A DNA stretch of 64,000 nt from Candidatus Nitrospira allomarina (GTDB taxonomy: Bacteria; Nitrospirota; Nitrospiria; Nitrospirales; UBA8639). Shown in pieces: positions 26,524 through 34,563 of this stretch (the stretch's first letter is position 1; every line of letters starts with the position of its first letter). Position numbers and translations under genes: made by a program. The notes beneath the pieces are model-generated. The model saw only the letters and a list, made by a program, of their open reading frames with translations, searched no databases and had not been told where the DNA came from. The DNA lies in the NCBI RefSeq assembly GCF_032050975.1, contig NZ_CP116967.1:4089001-4153000 (forward strand), given 5' to 3'.

Positions 26524-27305
26524 TCTGTATTGCTTGCTAATGACTCGGTGAATTACCAATCCATCAATGCTCAGCCCAGATTCAACTTAATAACCATTCG
26601 GGTTTCAATCGATTTTCTGGAGTCTTTAATTTTATGCGGGATTGACAACCATTGAAGAATGATTTCTGGCTCATATGAAGATCTTGTCCAACCATTCAGA
26701 ATAGCAGGATGAGTTAAATACGCAACTTAAAGAAGAAATTAAAGAATCCACTAGAAAGCACGAGCATCTCTACCATAACAAAAACAAATAATTACAACTC
26801 AACCCGTATCATATTCAGTGTCATCACCCCCCCATCATTTTTCTTTCTGGATCAAGGGAATCAAAGACCTATCATAATAAAAATAGCATAAAACGAAACA
26901 AGATCGGAAAAATTTTGCCAGGAACTATCAAGGTAAGGCATTCTACAAAATGTGCCAATCTGTATCAAAATAGAAAGGGCCGTAAATACGGTATTCGTCG
27001 AAAATTTTTTTCACGTTTTTGGTGCTTCACCTCAGATGTACTCAAGCTTATTTTGATGCTTAACAATAAATGCCCCCGTCTATGCTGATGGTAAAAAACA
27101 TTGACCGTACTCACTCATATCAGGAATCGAGCACACACCAGATGGATATTGAGTGATGAAAATTCATTACAACATCAATGCTTTAGGTTTCCAATCCTGA
27201 GGAAAACGGAATGTGGCAACAGGTTTGCTTTTGCCCAATAAAGTAACGGGCAAACGGATTAAGGCATTGAAAGTATCAACAGTCAACACACGGAGGGATC
27301 AACTA
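26524..27305. other. AT-rich intergenic stretch
   Basis: About 780 bases of low-GC sequence with A- and T-runs and stops in all frames. It holds the promoters of the divergent flanking genes. I see no further gene or repeat family. Confidence 0.45.
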
Positions 27306-27617
27306 ATGATGTATGTGGATAGCCGGTACATAAGCCTGGCTCGCAAAAGCGAATTATTACAACATGAACACGCCATGAACCAATTACGCAGACAGGTGGC
27401 GCAACTCTCAAAAGCGGTTGCGTGGGAATTGGAACAACACCACTCTCATCTCAAGGAACTCCAACAGGTGGAAGATACTCTTACTGGTAAAAGCCAGCCC
27501 TCACACGCTACTCAGCCGAACTCGGAGCCAGCTCCTCCTACTACCGGCAGATGGACTAAACAGCGAAAACAAAATTCCCGGTCTTTTCAAAAACCAGTAG
27601 CTGAACTCGTCGGATAA
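27306..27617 (+). CDS. Small coiled-coil protein, 103 aa
   Basis: Unrecognised soluble protein. The ATG at 27306 is chosen because ggaggg lies about ten bases ahead; the frame opens earlier (27213) without a signal. Residues 10-60 form a strong amphipathic helix with heptad-like Leu, Val and Ala spacing (Q-L-R-R-Q-V-A-Q-L-S-K-A-V). The C-terminal 45 residues are Pro/Ser/Gln/Lys-rich and probably disordered. A good terminator follows at 27645, supporting a single-gene transcript. It could be a small DNA- or envelope-associated factor; nothing in sequence decides. Confidence 0.6.
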   Translation: MMYVDSRYISLARKSELLQHEHAMNQLRRQVAQLSKAVAWELEQHHSHLKELQQVEDTLTGKSQPSHATQPNSEPAPPTTGRWTKQRKQNSRSFQKPVAELVG

Positions 27618-27644
27618 TTTTTCCCCACCCAAAGTTCATCAGTT

Positions 27645-27675
27645 GACCCACGGAATTTCCGTGGGTCATCTCTTT
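27645..27675 (+). terminator. Rho-independent terminator
   Basis: A perfect inverted repeat (gacccacgg ... ccgtgggtc, 27645-27667) with a five-base loop is followed by the T-rich tract atctctttttctt. It ends the transcript of the coiled-coil gene. Confidence 0.85.
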
Positions 27676-28162
27676 TTCTTCCTCAGGTTTCTCCCAAAGC
27701 ACCATAGGCCAAGTTTTCAGCCATCCTCACACAGCTCCTCAAACGAGTTATTGCCCACTTTCTCCCCCCTGACGACATGATGAGGTCGCTCGAAACCCCT
27801 ATGCGCATATTTTCCCATAAGAAAGAGAACCAGAAACCTCCAACTCAATCGGGAGAACCCGCATTGTGCGAACGCAGATTGGGTATTCACCTATCGCCCT
27901 ATTTTGCACTAACTACCGGTGACTTCCTCTTTCCTAACGCACTATCTCCCTTTTTCTCAACCTACAGCCTTTTGTCAACCACACAGCATTTAACCTGGAC
28001 AACTTGTCCTGGTTGGAAAGCACATCAACCAACAACCGGAAACATCCTTGCGCACCATTTACCAATTTCACCCAGATGTAAGTTTACTAACTTGGCTCGC
28101 CAATTGACTTTTTCAATCAAAGGAACCTGCTTTGTCATCGCACTTGACCATACTGGCAGCAT
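27676..28162. other. Stretch upstream of the penicillin-binding protein gene
   Basis: Contains a 129-codon frame (27777-28166) whose stop overlaps the ATG of the PBP gene, but it lacks a ribosome binding site and any family or export signal. I treat the stretch as probably non-coding leader. Confidence 0.4.
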
Positions 28163-31100
28163 ATGAAATCCATAAAGCATTCGTACATTTTTTGCACAAT
28201 TGTATTCCGAAACACTTGGCTAGGTTGGGTTACGTTCCGTTATCACATTTCCATGCTCTTATACATACAGACCGGACCTTTCCGTAAACCAGCGACTTTT
28301 CTGGCATCTCTTCTCCAATCAAGAAAGGCCCTGACCTTTCCTCCTGCCGATCCTTGGGTTGGCGCTGAAACCACACCCGGTAATTCCCACCAAATCGAGA
28401 AATGGCGAAACCTGGGCCGCCTCCTTCAAAGCCTTCGCCCCCCCTACCAAACCACGTATATTGTCTTCCTGGCCACATTGACTTTTTTGGGCTGGGCGAT
28501 ATTTGAACTGAACACTTCCTGGCTGCAATCCCATCTATTTCATGCAATCTCCGCTCAACTAACATCCCAAGTAAAACCGGGGCCCTCCCCACTCACAGTG
28601 TTTCCATCTGCAGGCCCATTGGACGAACGGCGCGGGTATATCCGACTCCCCAATATGCTCTCCAAGCTCCAAAAGAAAGGATTCGTCATTCAGGCGCAAG
28701 CCCATCCATCGACTGAACTCACAACCATCTCCAATATGGGTATCCCTCCCATCTACCGGGTAAAGGCCCAGGGCGGGTTACACATTGTGGATAGTCATGG
28801 TCAGGACCTGTTTCACCATGAAGACCCGAAGCGAGTATTTCCTAATTTTGAAGCAATTCCCCCCTTGTTGGTTCAAACTCTCCTTTTCATTGAAAATCGA
28901 GAATTACTTGATCCCTGCTGTCCCTATGCCAATCCGGCCGTGGAATGGGACCGGTTAGGGCAAGCATTCCTCACGCAAGGCATCCAATTGGTGAAAAACG
29001 ACCAGAACGTTCCCGGGGGGAGCACTTTGGCCACGCAATTGGAGAAATTCCGGCATTCTCCCGGAGGACAAACCTCCTCCCTGCTGGAAAAAGCCAAACA
29101 GGTAACGGCCGCCAGTCTCCGTATTTATCACGACGACGTACGCACGCAAGAGGCTCAAAAACATTTGGTTCTGGATTATATGAATTCATTCCCGCTCGGC
29201 GCGTATCCTGGTGCCGGGGAGGTCCATGGCTTCGGTGATGGACTTTCGGCTTGGTTTCACATGGACCTCAACCGGTTTGGTCAGATTCTGGCTGGTGCTG
29301 ACCCGGCATCTTTGGAAAAGATGGCCTTGGCTGCAGCCACCTACAAAAAAGGAGTCAGTCTCCTCCTGGCTCTCAGGCGACCCTCCTTTTACCTTACACA
29401 AATTGATGCCCTGAACGAGAAAACCAATACCTACCTTCGCCTCCTGACAAGCGCCGGTATTATTTCCCCTGCTATGCGAGACCTCGCCCTTATTTATCCC
29501 TTGGTCTTTGCGCCAGCATCATCAACGAATTCAAGCAACACCTCCTTTCAAGATCAAAAAGCACCAAATTTCATACGCGCCCATTTGCAAAATTTATTAG
29601 GGCTTCCAAGTCTGTATGCCTTGGACCATCTGGACGCCACCGTGGAAACCACCCTGGACCGCGATCTCCAATTTCGAGCAACCACCCTCCTACAACAACT
29701 GGCAGATCCGGCCTTTGTGAAAGGCTCCCAACTGACTCAACCTCATCTGCTTGCTCAAGGAAATCCGGCGGATATCATTTATAGCCTGACTCTGTATGAG
29801 CGAACCCCCCACGGCAATCTCCTTCGAGTTCAAACCGACACCCTCAATCAACCATTGGATATGAATCAGGGCTCAAAAATGGATCTGGGCTCAACGGCCA
29901 AACTTCGTACATTGGTCACATATCTGGAAGCCATTGAACGCCTCCATCACGCGTATGCAGGGCTGTCCCCTCAAAAACTCTTGGAGGTCAACCAGCAATC
30001 CCTGGACCCACTGAGCCGATGGGCAATAACCTATCTGCAGACTTCTTCAGATCAATCCCTCTCTGGAATATTAAAGGCCGCCCTCAATCGACAGTATTCA
30101 GCAAGTCCAACCGAACGGTTTTGGACTGGGGGCGGGCTTCACACCTTTGCCAATTTCAACAGAGCCGATAACGGGAAAGTGTTTACTGTCCGGGAAGCTT
30201 TTCATCACTCAGTGAATTTAGTCTTTATCCGCTTAATGCGGGATCTCGTCCAGTATCACACTCTCGCCATACCCGGATCGACCGCGATGGTCCTCAAAGA
30301 CCCTCTCAATCCCATACGCCGGCAATATTTACAAAAATTCGCCCAACAGGAAGGTCGAATCTTTCTCTATCGTTTCTACGACAAATACAAAGGACTTCCG
30401 CCGGAAGAAGCCTGGCAGCTGGTCCTTTCCCAGACTCGGCTCACACCGCTCCGACTGGCTGTCCTACTGCGCTCAATCGAACCTGAGAAGGATGTCCGGA
30501 CCTTCACCGCATCTCTGCAAAAGACATTTCCCACCATCAAGCTCTCCCCCGAGCAAGCCGACCGGCTTTTTACACAGACTGATCCCCGCGTGCTCAGCCT
30601 TGCTGATCGAGGCTATGTGGCCCGCATCCATCCCCTGGAATTGTGGACGGTTGCATTCCTCCGAAAACACCCCAATTCCGGCAAATCCGAACTCACCAAC
30701 GCCAGTGAGCAGGAGTTGTTGGAGGTATACGCCTGGTTATTTAAGACTCATCGTAAAGCCGCACAGGATAGTCGGATTCGACTTATTCTGGAACAAGAGG
30801 CATTCATGGAAATCCACAAAGCCTGGAAACGGGTCGGATATCCCTTTGCAACTTTAGTCCCGTCATTAGCGACCGCTATTGGCAGCTCCGCCGACCGCCC
30901 GGCGGCGTTGACCGCACTCATGGGTATTCTGGTCAACGAGGGAAGAAAAATCCCCACGGTGACAATTCGACAATTGCACTTTGCGGAAGGAACCCCGTTT
31001 GAAACACTTGTCGCACCTCAAGAACCAGATCAGGAACAAGTTTTGAACCCGCTGGTCGCTCAAATTCTCCGTCAGGAACTTATCGAAGTGGTGGAACATG

Positions 31101-31447
31101 GAACAGCGATCGGTGCGAAAGGCGCCTTGCCGCCCTCAGAGGGTATGACCATCTCGATCGGTGGGAAAACCGGAACCGGAGATCATCGTCAAAAAGTGTA
31201 TGAGCGAGGCTATCGATTAATTGAATCCCGCCCCATCGCCCGAACAGCCACATTTGTGTTTCTCATTGACAACCGCTTCTTTGGAACCATTACCGCCCAG
31301 GTATCAGGTCCGCAATCTGGTGACTTCAGCTTCACAAGCAGTTTACCCGTCCGCATCTTTCGTTTATTTGCACCGCATCTCCACGCGTATGTCAGGCCAT
31401 ACTCCTTAGAAGCCAAAGTCCGCCAATCCTTTCAACCACAAAGTTGA
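28163..31447 (+). CDS. Class A penicillin-binding protein (transglycosylase/transpeptidase)
   Basis: Bifunctional peptidoglycan synthase, 1094 aa, larger than typical PBP1 proteins. It has a membrane anchor at about residues 97-116. A GT51 glycosyltransferase domain follows, with E244 in F-I-E-N-R-E-L as catalytic Glu and P-G-G-S-T-L-A-T-Q-L-E-K at 284-294. The penicillin-binding transpeptidase domain has S577-T-A-K580, S683-V-N685 and K1002-T-G-T, so all three active-site motifs are intact. The GT51 motif E-N-R-E-L-L-D departs from the common E-D-x-x-F-x-x-H, suggesting a divergent subfamily. About 300 residues of unassigned insert lie between S-V-N and K-T-G. The start could be as late as the ATG at 28253. 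It precedes the lipoprotein/L,D-transpeptidase module. Confidence 0.9.
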   Translation: MKSIKHSYIFCTIVFRNTWLGWVTFRYHISMLLYIQTGPFRKPATFLASLLQSRKALTFPPADPWVGAETTPGNSHQIEKWRNLGRLLQSLRPPYQTTYIVFLATLTFLGWAIFELNTSWLQSHLFHAISAQLTSQVKPGPSPLTVFPSAGPLDERRGYIRLPNMLSKLQKKGFVIQAQAHPSTELTTISNMGIPPIYRVKAQGGLHIVDSHGQDLFHHEDPKRVFPNFEAIPPLLVQTLLFIENRELLDPCCPYANPAVEWDRLGQAFLTQGIQLVKNDQNVPGGSTLATQLEKFRHSPGGQTSSLLEKAKQVTAASLRIYHDDVRTQEAQKHLVLDYMNSFPLGAYPGAGEVHGFGDGLSAWFHMDLNRFGQILAGADPASLEKMALAAATYKKGVSLLLALRRPSFYLTQIDALNEKTNTYLRLLTSAGIISPAMRDLALIYPLVFAPASSTNSSNTSFQDQKAPNFIRAHLQNLLGLPSLYALDHLDATVETTLDRDLQFRATTLLQQLADPAFVKGSQLTQPHLLAQGNPADIIYSLTLYERTPHGNLLRVQTDTLNQPLDMNQGSKMDLGSTAKLRTLVTYLEAIERLHHAYAGLSPQKLLEVNQQSLDPLSRWAITYLQTSSDQSLSGILKAALNRQYSASPTERFWTGGGLHTFANFNRADNGKVFTVREAFHHSVNLVFIRLMRDLVQYHTLAIPGSTAMVLKDPLNPIRRQYLQKFAQQEGRIFLYRFYDKYKGLPPEEAWQLVLSQTRLTPLRLAVLLRSIEPEKDVRTFTASLQKTFPTIKLSPEQADRLFTQTDPRVLSLADRGYVARIHPLELWTVAFLRKHPNSGKSELTNASEQELLEVYAWLFKTHRKAAQDSRIRLILEQEAFMEIHKAWKRVGYPFATLVPSLATAIGSSADRPAALTALMGILVNEGRKIPTVTIRQLHFAEGTPFETLVAPQEPDQEQVLNPLVAQILRQELIEVVEHGTAIGAKGALPPSEGMTISIGGKTGTGDHRQKVYERGYRLIESRPIARTATFVFLIDNRFFGTITAQVSGPQSGDFSFTSSLPVRIFRLFAPHLHAYVRPYSLEAKVRQSFQPQS

Positions 31448-32104
31448 TCATTCTGGCCGTCACTTGTTTTCAGGCTGAACTTCATACCTGCCCAAACCTC
31501 TCTTTTCATTACTCCTTTGAAACTTTTCACGAGATCTGCGTTTGACCAGGACTTGCTCTGAATGTGAGTCCGACGGGCCGCTTCTTCGCTACGTTGGACC
31601 TCTCCCTCAACCAACATCAAACCGATCACAAAGCTTTTGTGCGCCCTGGAAATTATTTGGTGCTTCGTTTACTGCCTTCTTTAAAGAAATTCACGGACAA
31701 AGTTTCTTTTCTCAGACATGATGTCCATGGGTTCTCACACATGATTCAGCCTTTTTCCTGATTTTGTATGCAAAAATAGGTCTTTTAGCTGTTCATACTT
31801 ACTCATCCCCATCTTTTGTGATCACATTTCTTTGGCATCTTCTTTGCTCATTAGATCATTACTTGAGGAAAAAGCCGCTCAGGAAACAGGAGGGGAACAA
31901 AAGAAGGCACGCCTCTCGTATCTGAATGTCTTACCCAAACATTCCGCGTCTACACCAACGCTGTACTTTCCAGACAAGTCAGTGGAATTCATTAACGAGG
32001 GTAGGGAATTCGCCTCTTTCACCAATCGTGGGCCAGGCTCGTACAACCAAAACCAACGGGGAGAGAATCTTTTCTCTCAATCAAAAAGGAGGAAACTGAC
32101 AAAC
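31448..32104. other. Intergenic stretch
   Basis: About 650 bases between the PBP gene and the lipoprotein gene. Frames at 31564-31761 and 31832-32104 are open but have no ribosome binding site. It probably contains the promoter of the lipoprotein/L,D-transpeptidase operon. Confidence 0.45.
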
Positions 32105-32722
32105 ATGGAAAACGTGATTCAATCATTAAAAACGGGCACTCTCGTATTGCTATTCGGCACCATGCTTATGGCCTGCGCCGAAAAACCCATTCAAGGGACT
32201 GACTCGGCCTTGCAAGCCCTTCAGACTGCCAAGCAAGCCGGTGCGGAGAAATATGCCCCTGAATCCTTACGCGTTGCGGAGGACGAATATCAAAAAGCCC
32301 AGGAAGAAATAGCAGCGCAAGACGATACATTTGTAATGACGCGCAACTATGATGGCGCAAATGCCCTCTTAGTGAAGGTTGTAGCGGATGCCGAAAAAGC
32401 CAAAACCGAAGCCATCGCCAACAGGCAATTGTTTAAAACCGAAGCGGAAGGAGCCGTGGTGTTAGCCAAAACCTCTTTAGAGGAAGCCAAAAATCTGTTG
32501 GCCCAAGCACCTACAGGCAAGGGAACCCAGGCCGATCTGCAAGCCTTACGTGGCGACCTACAAGCCGCAGAAACCACATTTGCTGAAATTGAGGCCATTA
32601 TGGCCATGGAAGACTATATTGGAGTCAAGGCTAAAGCCGAATCAGTTCAAGCTTTGGCAGCTCGCGTGAATGAACAGGTCGCGCAGGCCATTCAGAAGAC
32701 AGGAAAACACAAGAAGGCTTAA
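32105..32722 (+). CDS. Helical DUF4398-like lipoprotein (module 1)
   Basis: 205-residue lipoprotein. The signal peptide ends in the lipobox L-M-A-C. The mature protein is almost entirely Ala/Glu/Lys/Gln-rich helix with T-A-K-Q-A-G-A-E-K-Y-A-P-E-S-L, typical of DUF4398-type proteins. It finishes in a Lys-rich tail (G-K-H-K-K-A). The start at 32105 has aaaaaggagga upstream. It is 3 bases from the L,D-transpeptidase gene and has a paralogue at 40911-41576 with the same partner. A helical lipoprotein with terminal lysines beside an L,D-transpeptidase recalls Braun lipoprotein, which such enzymes link to peptidoglycan; that function is inference. Confidence 0.8.
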   Translation: MENVIQSLKTGTLVLLFGTMLMACAEKPIQGTDSALQALQTAKQAGAEKYAPESLRVAEDEYQKAQEEIAAQDDTFVMTRNYDGANALLVKVVADAEKAKTEAIANRQLFKTEAEGAVVLAKTSLEEAKNLLAQAPTGKGTQADLQALRGDLQAAETTFAEIEAIMAMEDYIGVKAKAESVQALAARVNEQVAQAIQKTGKHKKA

Positions 32723-32725
32723 CAC

Positions 32726-33958
32726 ATGCGAGGGTGGGGCTCTGGCCGACATCCAGCCAAACGCCCAGCAGTTTGGCTGGCGGCTGGCGCTCTCATCATG
32801 CTTTCATTCCTGATTGTTGCCTGGTGGAAGGCAGATCGCCTTCCCGAAATCTTCCCACCTCAACTTGAATCGCTCGATCGCCAGGCGTGGAGCCACGGCG
32901 CGGAAGCCTATTTCCCGGAACGATATCGCGCATTTCACCAGGACATCATCGATCTTCGAACGCAATGGCGGAGAGAACAAACTCGTTGGTGGCCAACCAC
33001 CGACATCTATACACTTCAAACAACCTACCAAAATCTGCTGCAAGAGGGCTCGACCCTTCTTAAGACCTCCACACAGCAAAAATTCACCCGACACCAGCAA
33101 CTGACAACTGCCCTGGAGTCGGAACGTCGCCAAGTCGCCCGTCTACGTGCATTAACCGGTATATTTGATGTTCGACGAAATCTACGGACCCTATCGGTAA
33201 CGGAGGGGTTACTCAATCAGGCAGCCTCTCGACTCGCCCAAGACAGCGACAAGCAAGCTCATATTCTCCTCAGACAGGCAAGAGAATCTCTTGTACCCGC
33301 CGAGGCTCATGCCATTTCCCAAATGAAACGGTATGGGGCCGTCTCACAACTTGCCACGTGGACCCATTGGGTCACCAACACCCTGGATTGGTCTTCAAGG
33401 ACAGGAGGCACAGCTATCGTGGTCATTAAAACCTCCCGCCACCTTGTAGTCTATCGGAATGGAAAACCGTTGCGCCGGTTTTCTATTGATCTCGGCTTTT
33501 CAGGACTTCAGGACAAGTTGCAGGAAGGGGATGGCGCGACACCGGAGGGACAGTTTCGAATCCTGCAAAAAAAAGGACCGGGATCCACCAAATTCCATAA
33601 GGCCCTCTTACTTAATTATCCAACCAATGCCCATCGTCAACGCTTCCAGAAAGCCAAGAACAAGGGAGGCTTAGCGGCACACCGCGGCATCGGAGGCCTC
33701 ATTGAAATTCATGGCCAACAACCTGATGGCAACAGCACAACGAATGGCTGCGTCGCCCTCCATAATGCAGATATGGATGCCGTCTTTCATCTTGCTGCAG
33801 AAGGAACTCCGGTGACAATCGTCGGAGCTCTACAACCGGACAATTGGGTGGTAAAAGCGCTTGGCGACATCACCAACCATGCCCGCCAACGAATCGCTCT
33901 TTCTAGAGATTCGCTTGCCGTCCAACACCGATACGATCATTCGAAGGAAACGTTTTAA
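32726..33958 (+). CDS. L,D-transpeptidase (YkuD), module 1
   Basis: Envelope enzyme of the YkuD/ErfK family that forms or edits peptidoglycan cross-links, or attaches lipoproteins, through a Cys thioester. It has an N-terminal membrane anchor (about residues 15-35). A 190-residue helical region of unknown function follows, starting L-D-R-Q-A-W with several W-R/W-W pairs, then the YkuD domain (about 230-375). The catalytic signature has H329-G and, 13 residues on, T-N-G-C342-V-A-L. The ATG follows the lipoprotein stop by 3 bases, so the two are coupled. It shares its full architecture with the protein at 41576-42802. Confidence 0.9.
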   Translation: MRGWGSGRHPAKRPAVWLAAGALIMLSFLIVAWWKADRLPEIFPPQLESLDRQAWSHGAEAYFPERYRAFHQDIIDLRTQWRREQTRWWPTTDIYTLQTTYQNLLQEGSTLLKTSTQQKFTRHQQLTTALESERRQVARLRALTGIFDVRRNLRTLSVTEGLLNQAASRLAQDSDKQAHILLRQARESLVPAEAHAISQMKRYGAVSQLATWTHWVTNTLDWSSRTGGTAIVVIKTSRHLVVYRNGKPLRRFSIDLGFSGLQDKLQEGDGATPEGQFRILQKKGPGSTKFHKALLLNYPTNAHRQRFQKAKNKGGLAAHRGIGGLIEIHGQQPDGNSTTNGCVALHNADMDAVFHLAAEGTPVTIVGALQPDNWVVKALGDITNHARQRIALSRDSLAVQHRYDHSKETF

Positions 33959-34563
33959 GGTGGTGCATTCGACGGGGGACCGTCGGGTGAACGCTGCATC
34001 CGCCTCATCAACATTTGCGGTTCTACCAGTTCCACATCAATTAGATCACGCAACTTTGCAATACCATTAAGCGCCGTGGCAATATTTCCATCCTGGCTCC
34101 GAAGCCATGCGGCATGAGGTGCATAGGAAAGTGATTCACGAATGGAGAAGCCGCACGCTTCTATGTCTTTTTGCCGACCCTCGACGGAAACCTTTAACCG
34201 GAAACGAATAAACACATTGCCGGTCGGCACTCCTTGCGGACCATTAGGTTCAAGACGATAGACCGGTGTCACTATCAGGTCGGAAGGTAGCCCCGACAAG
34301 GCCGGGACCTCACCTCGGCACACGTTGATGACCGGATCATCAAAAGCGTACAACACTGAAGTGGCCAAAGCCGAGGGCACCGGCCCATGGACCGCAAAGC
34401 AGTCAGATTCACGAACATAGACACGTGACAAGGCTTGGGCTTCTACCTTTATCCTTAGAGGAAAGTGAGAAAACGGATCGTTCACAGCCATGAGCCATTC
34501 TACGAAGGAATACGAAGCAAGTCCACGCATCATTATGTAGTCAAACCGAAGGAGAACACCCAT
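33955..34563 (-). CDS. Hypothetical protein divergent from the subtilase
   Basis: Up to 202 residues, family not recognised. The middle (about 45-165) looks like a beta-rich soluble domain with I-V-T-P-V-Y-R-L-E-P and F-I-R-F-R-L-K-V-S-V. The tail is Met/Arg/Pro-rich. No signal peptide. The first ATG (34563) lies on the same CATG as the protease start on the other strand, which is implausible for both; ATGs at 34533, 34530 or 34491 are alternative starts. Its stop overlaps the last codons of the L,D-transpeptidase by four bases. The back-to-back placement suggests a link to the protease, possibly as substrate, inhibitor or regulator, but this is a guess. Confidence 0.55.
   Translation of the reverse strand: MGVLLRFDYIMMRGLASYSFVEWLMAVNDPFSHFPLRIKVEAQALSRVYVRESDCFAVHGPVPSALATSVLYAFDDPVINVCRGEVPALSGLPSDLIVTPVYRLEPNGPQGVPTGNVFIRFRLKVSVEGRQKDIEACGFSIRESLSYAPHAAWLRSQDGNIATALNGIAKLRDLIDVELVEPQMLMRRMQRSPDGPPSNAPP

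Noticed and set aside
22852-27305. Possible CRISPR array or integron in the AT-rich region
   Set aside because: No regularly spaced repeats, cas genes, integrase or attC-like sites were seen; only one direct-repeat pair is present.
27777-28166. 129-codon frame whose stop overlaps the PBP start codon
   Set aside because: No ribosome binding site, no family or localisation signal, and Ser/Thr/Pro/His composition like translated non-coding DNA. The overlap with the next ATG may be chance.
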